Assembly (NCBI GenBank): GCA_934675465.1
Contig: CAKUQM010000066.1
Location: 1-5,814, forward strand
Direction of reading: 5' to 3'
Origin: an uncultured Erysipelotrichaceae bacterium
Lineage (GTDB): Bacteria > Bacillota_I > Bacilli_A > Erysipelotrichales > Erysipelotrichaceae
DNA: 5,814 bases
How positions within the stretch are numbered: position 1 is the stretch's first letter; every line of letters begins with the position of its first letter. The position numbers and the translations under genes are program-made. Below, in pieces: positions 5,762 to 5,814 of this stretch. A model generated the notes under the pieces. It made no database searches. It was not told the origin of the DNA and saw nothing but the letters and a program-made list of their open reading frames with translations.

Positions 5762-5814
5762 CTGAATAAGAATTAATTAAACAATAAACGTCAATTCATT
5801 TAAATTATACTTAA

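Larger units (their letters stand above)
5716..5814 (+). other. Transcribed 5' leader of an rRNA operon (partial)
   Basis: About 100 nt from the predicted start to the end of the window make up the leader of the pre-rRNA. It holds a start-proximal hairpin and a boxA, followed by an AT-rich stretch (5762-5814) with no coding signal. GAATT at 5770-5774 can pair with AATTC at 5793-5797, but this is too weak to call. The leader is expected to include one strand of the 16S processing stem, whose partner lies outside the window. No base of mature 16S rRNA is recognisable before 5814. Confidence 0.78.

Noticed and set aside
1..5814. CRISPR array, insertion sequence, tRNA gene, riboswitch, phage or defence genes
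   Set aside because: I saw no spaced direct repeats, transposase, terminal inverted repeats, cloverleaf, known aptamer core or defence-type protein on either strand.

Overview
The window is AT-rich, compact bacterial DNA from a low-GC Gram-positive (Firmicutes/Bacilli-type) organism. Supporting signs are short intergenic gaps, overlapping genes, sigma-A-type promoters with 17-bp spacers and extended -10 elements, an EF-P of the Bacillus KPGKGAA-loop type, and a Firmicutes-style rRNA-operon leader with a boxA. Several stops are TAA/TAG, murI ends in TGA and all Trp codons are TGG, so the standard bacterial code fits and the Mycoplasma code does not. I lean towards a gut Erysipelotrichia/Mollicutes-related lineage, but the genus cannot be read from the sequence.

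Bases 1-2908 hold three head-to-tail genes that overlap and probably form the end of an operon. They are the 3' part of murI (glutamate racemase), a class I PLP aminotransferase (17-nt overlap) and a PnuC-type nicotinamide riboside transporter (TAATG overlap) with an unusual N-terminal extracytoplasmic domain. The first gene makes D-glutamate for peptidoglycan. The aminotransferase could serve amino acid or cell-wall precursor metabolism, and the transporter feeds NAD synthesis.

Bases 2909-3547 are a self-contained transcription unit for elongation factor P: a good extended -10 promoter, efp, and an intrinsic terminator whose stem starts inside the last efp codons. A short-chain dehydrogenase (3553-4299) starts 5 nt after that terminator with no visible Shine-Dalgarno sequence. 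Its stop and that of the convergent minus-strand gene both lie within or at the edge of one shared 9-bp hairpin (4299-4320).

Bases 4319-5572 (minus strand) encode a PLP enzyme of the YnbB/'aluminium resistance' methionine gamma-lyase-like family, with its own promoter. Divergent from it, bases 5634-5814 hold a phased A-tract region, a strong promoter, a start-proximal hairpin and a boxA. This is the promoter and leader of an rRNA operon whose 16S gene should begin just past the window.

Most of the window is conserved housekeeping content and I see no undescribed multi-gene system. The points most worth a second look are the extended PnuC, the terminator/SDR junction, the CGT variant of the MurI first catalytic motif and the rrn leader architecture.
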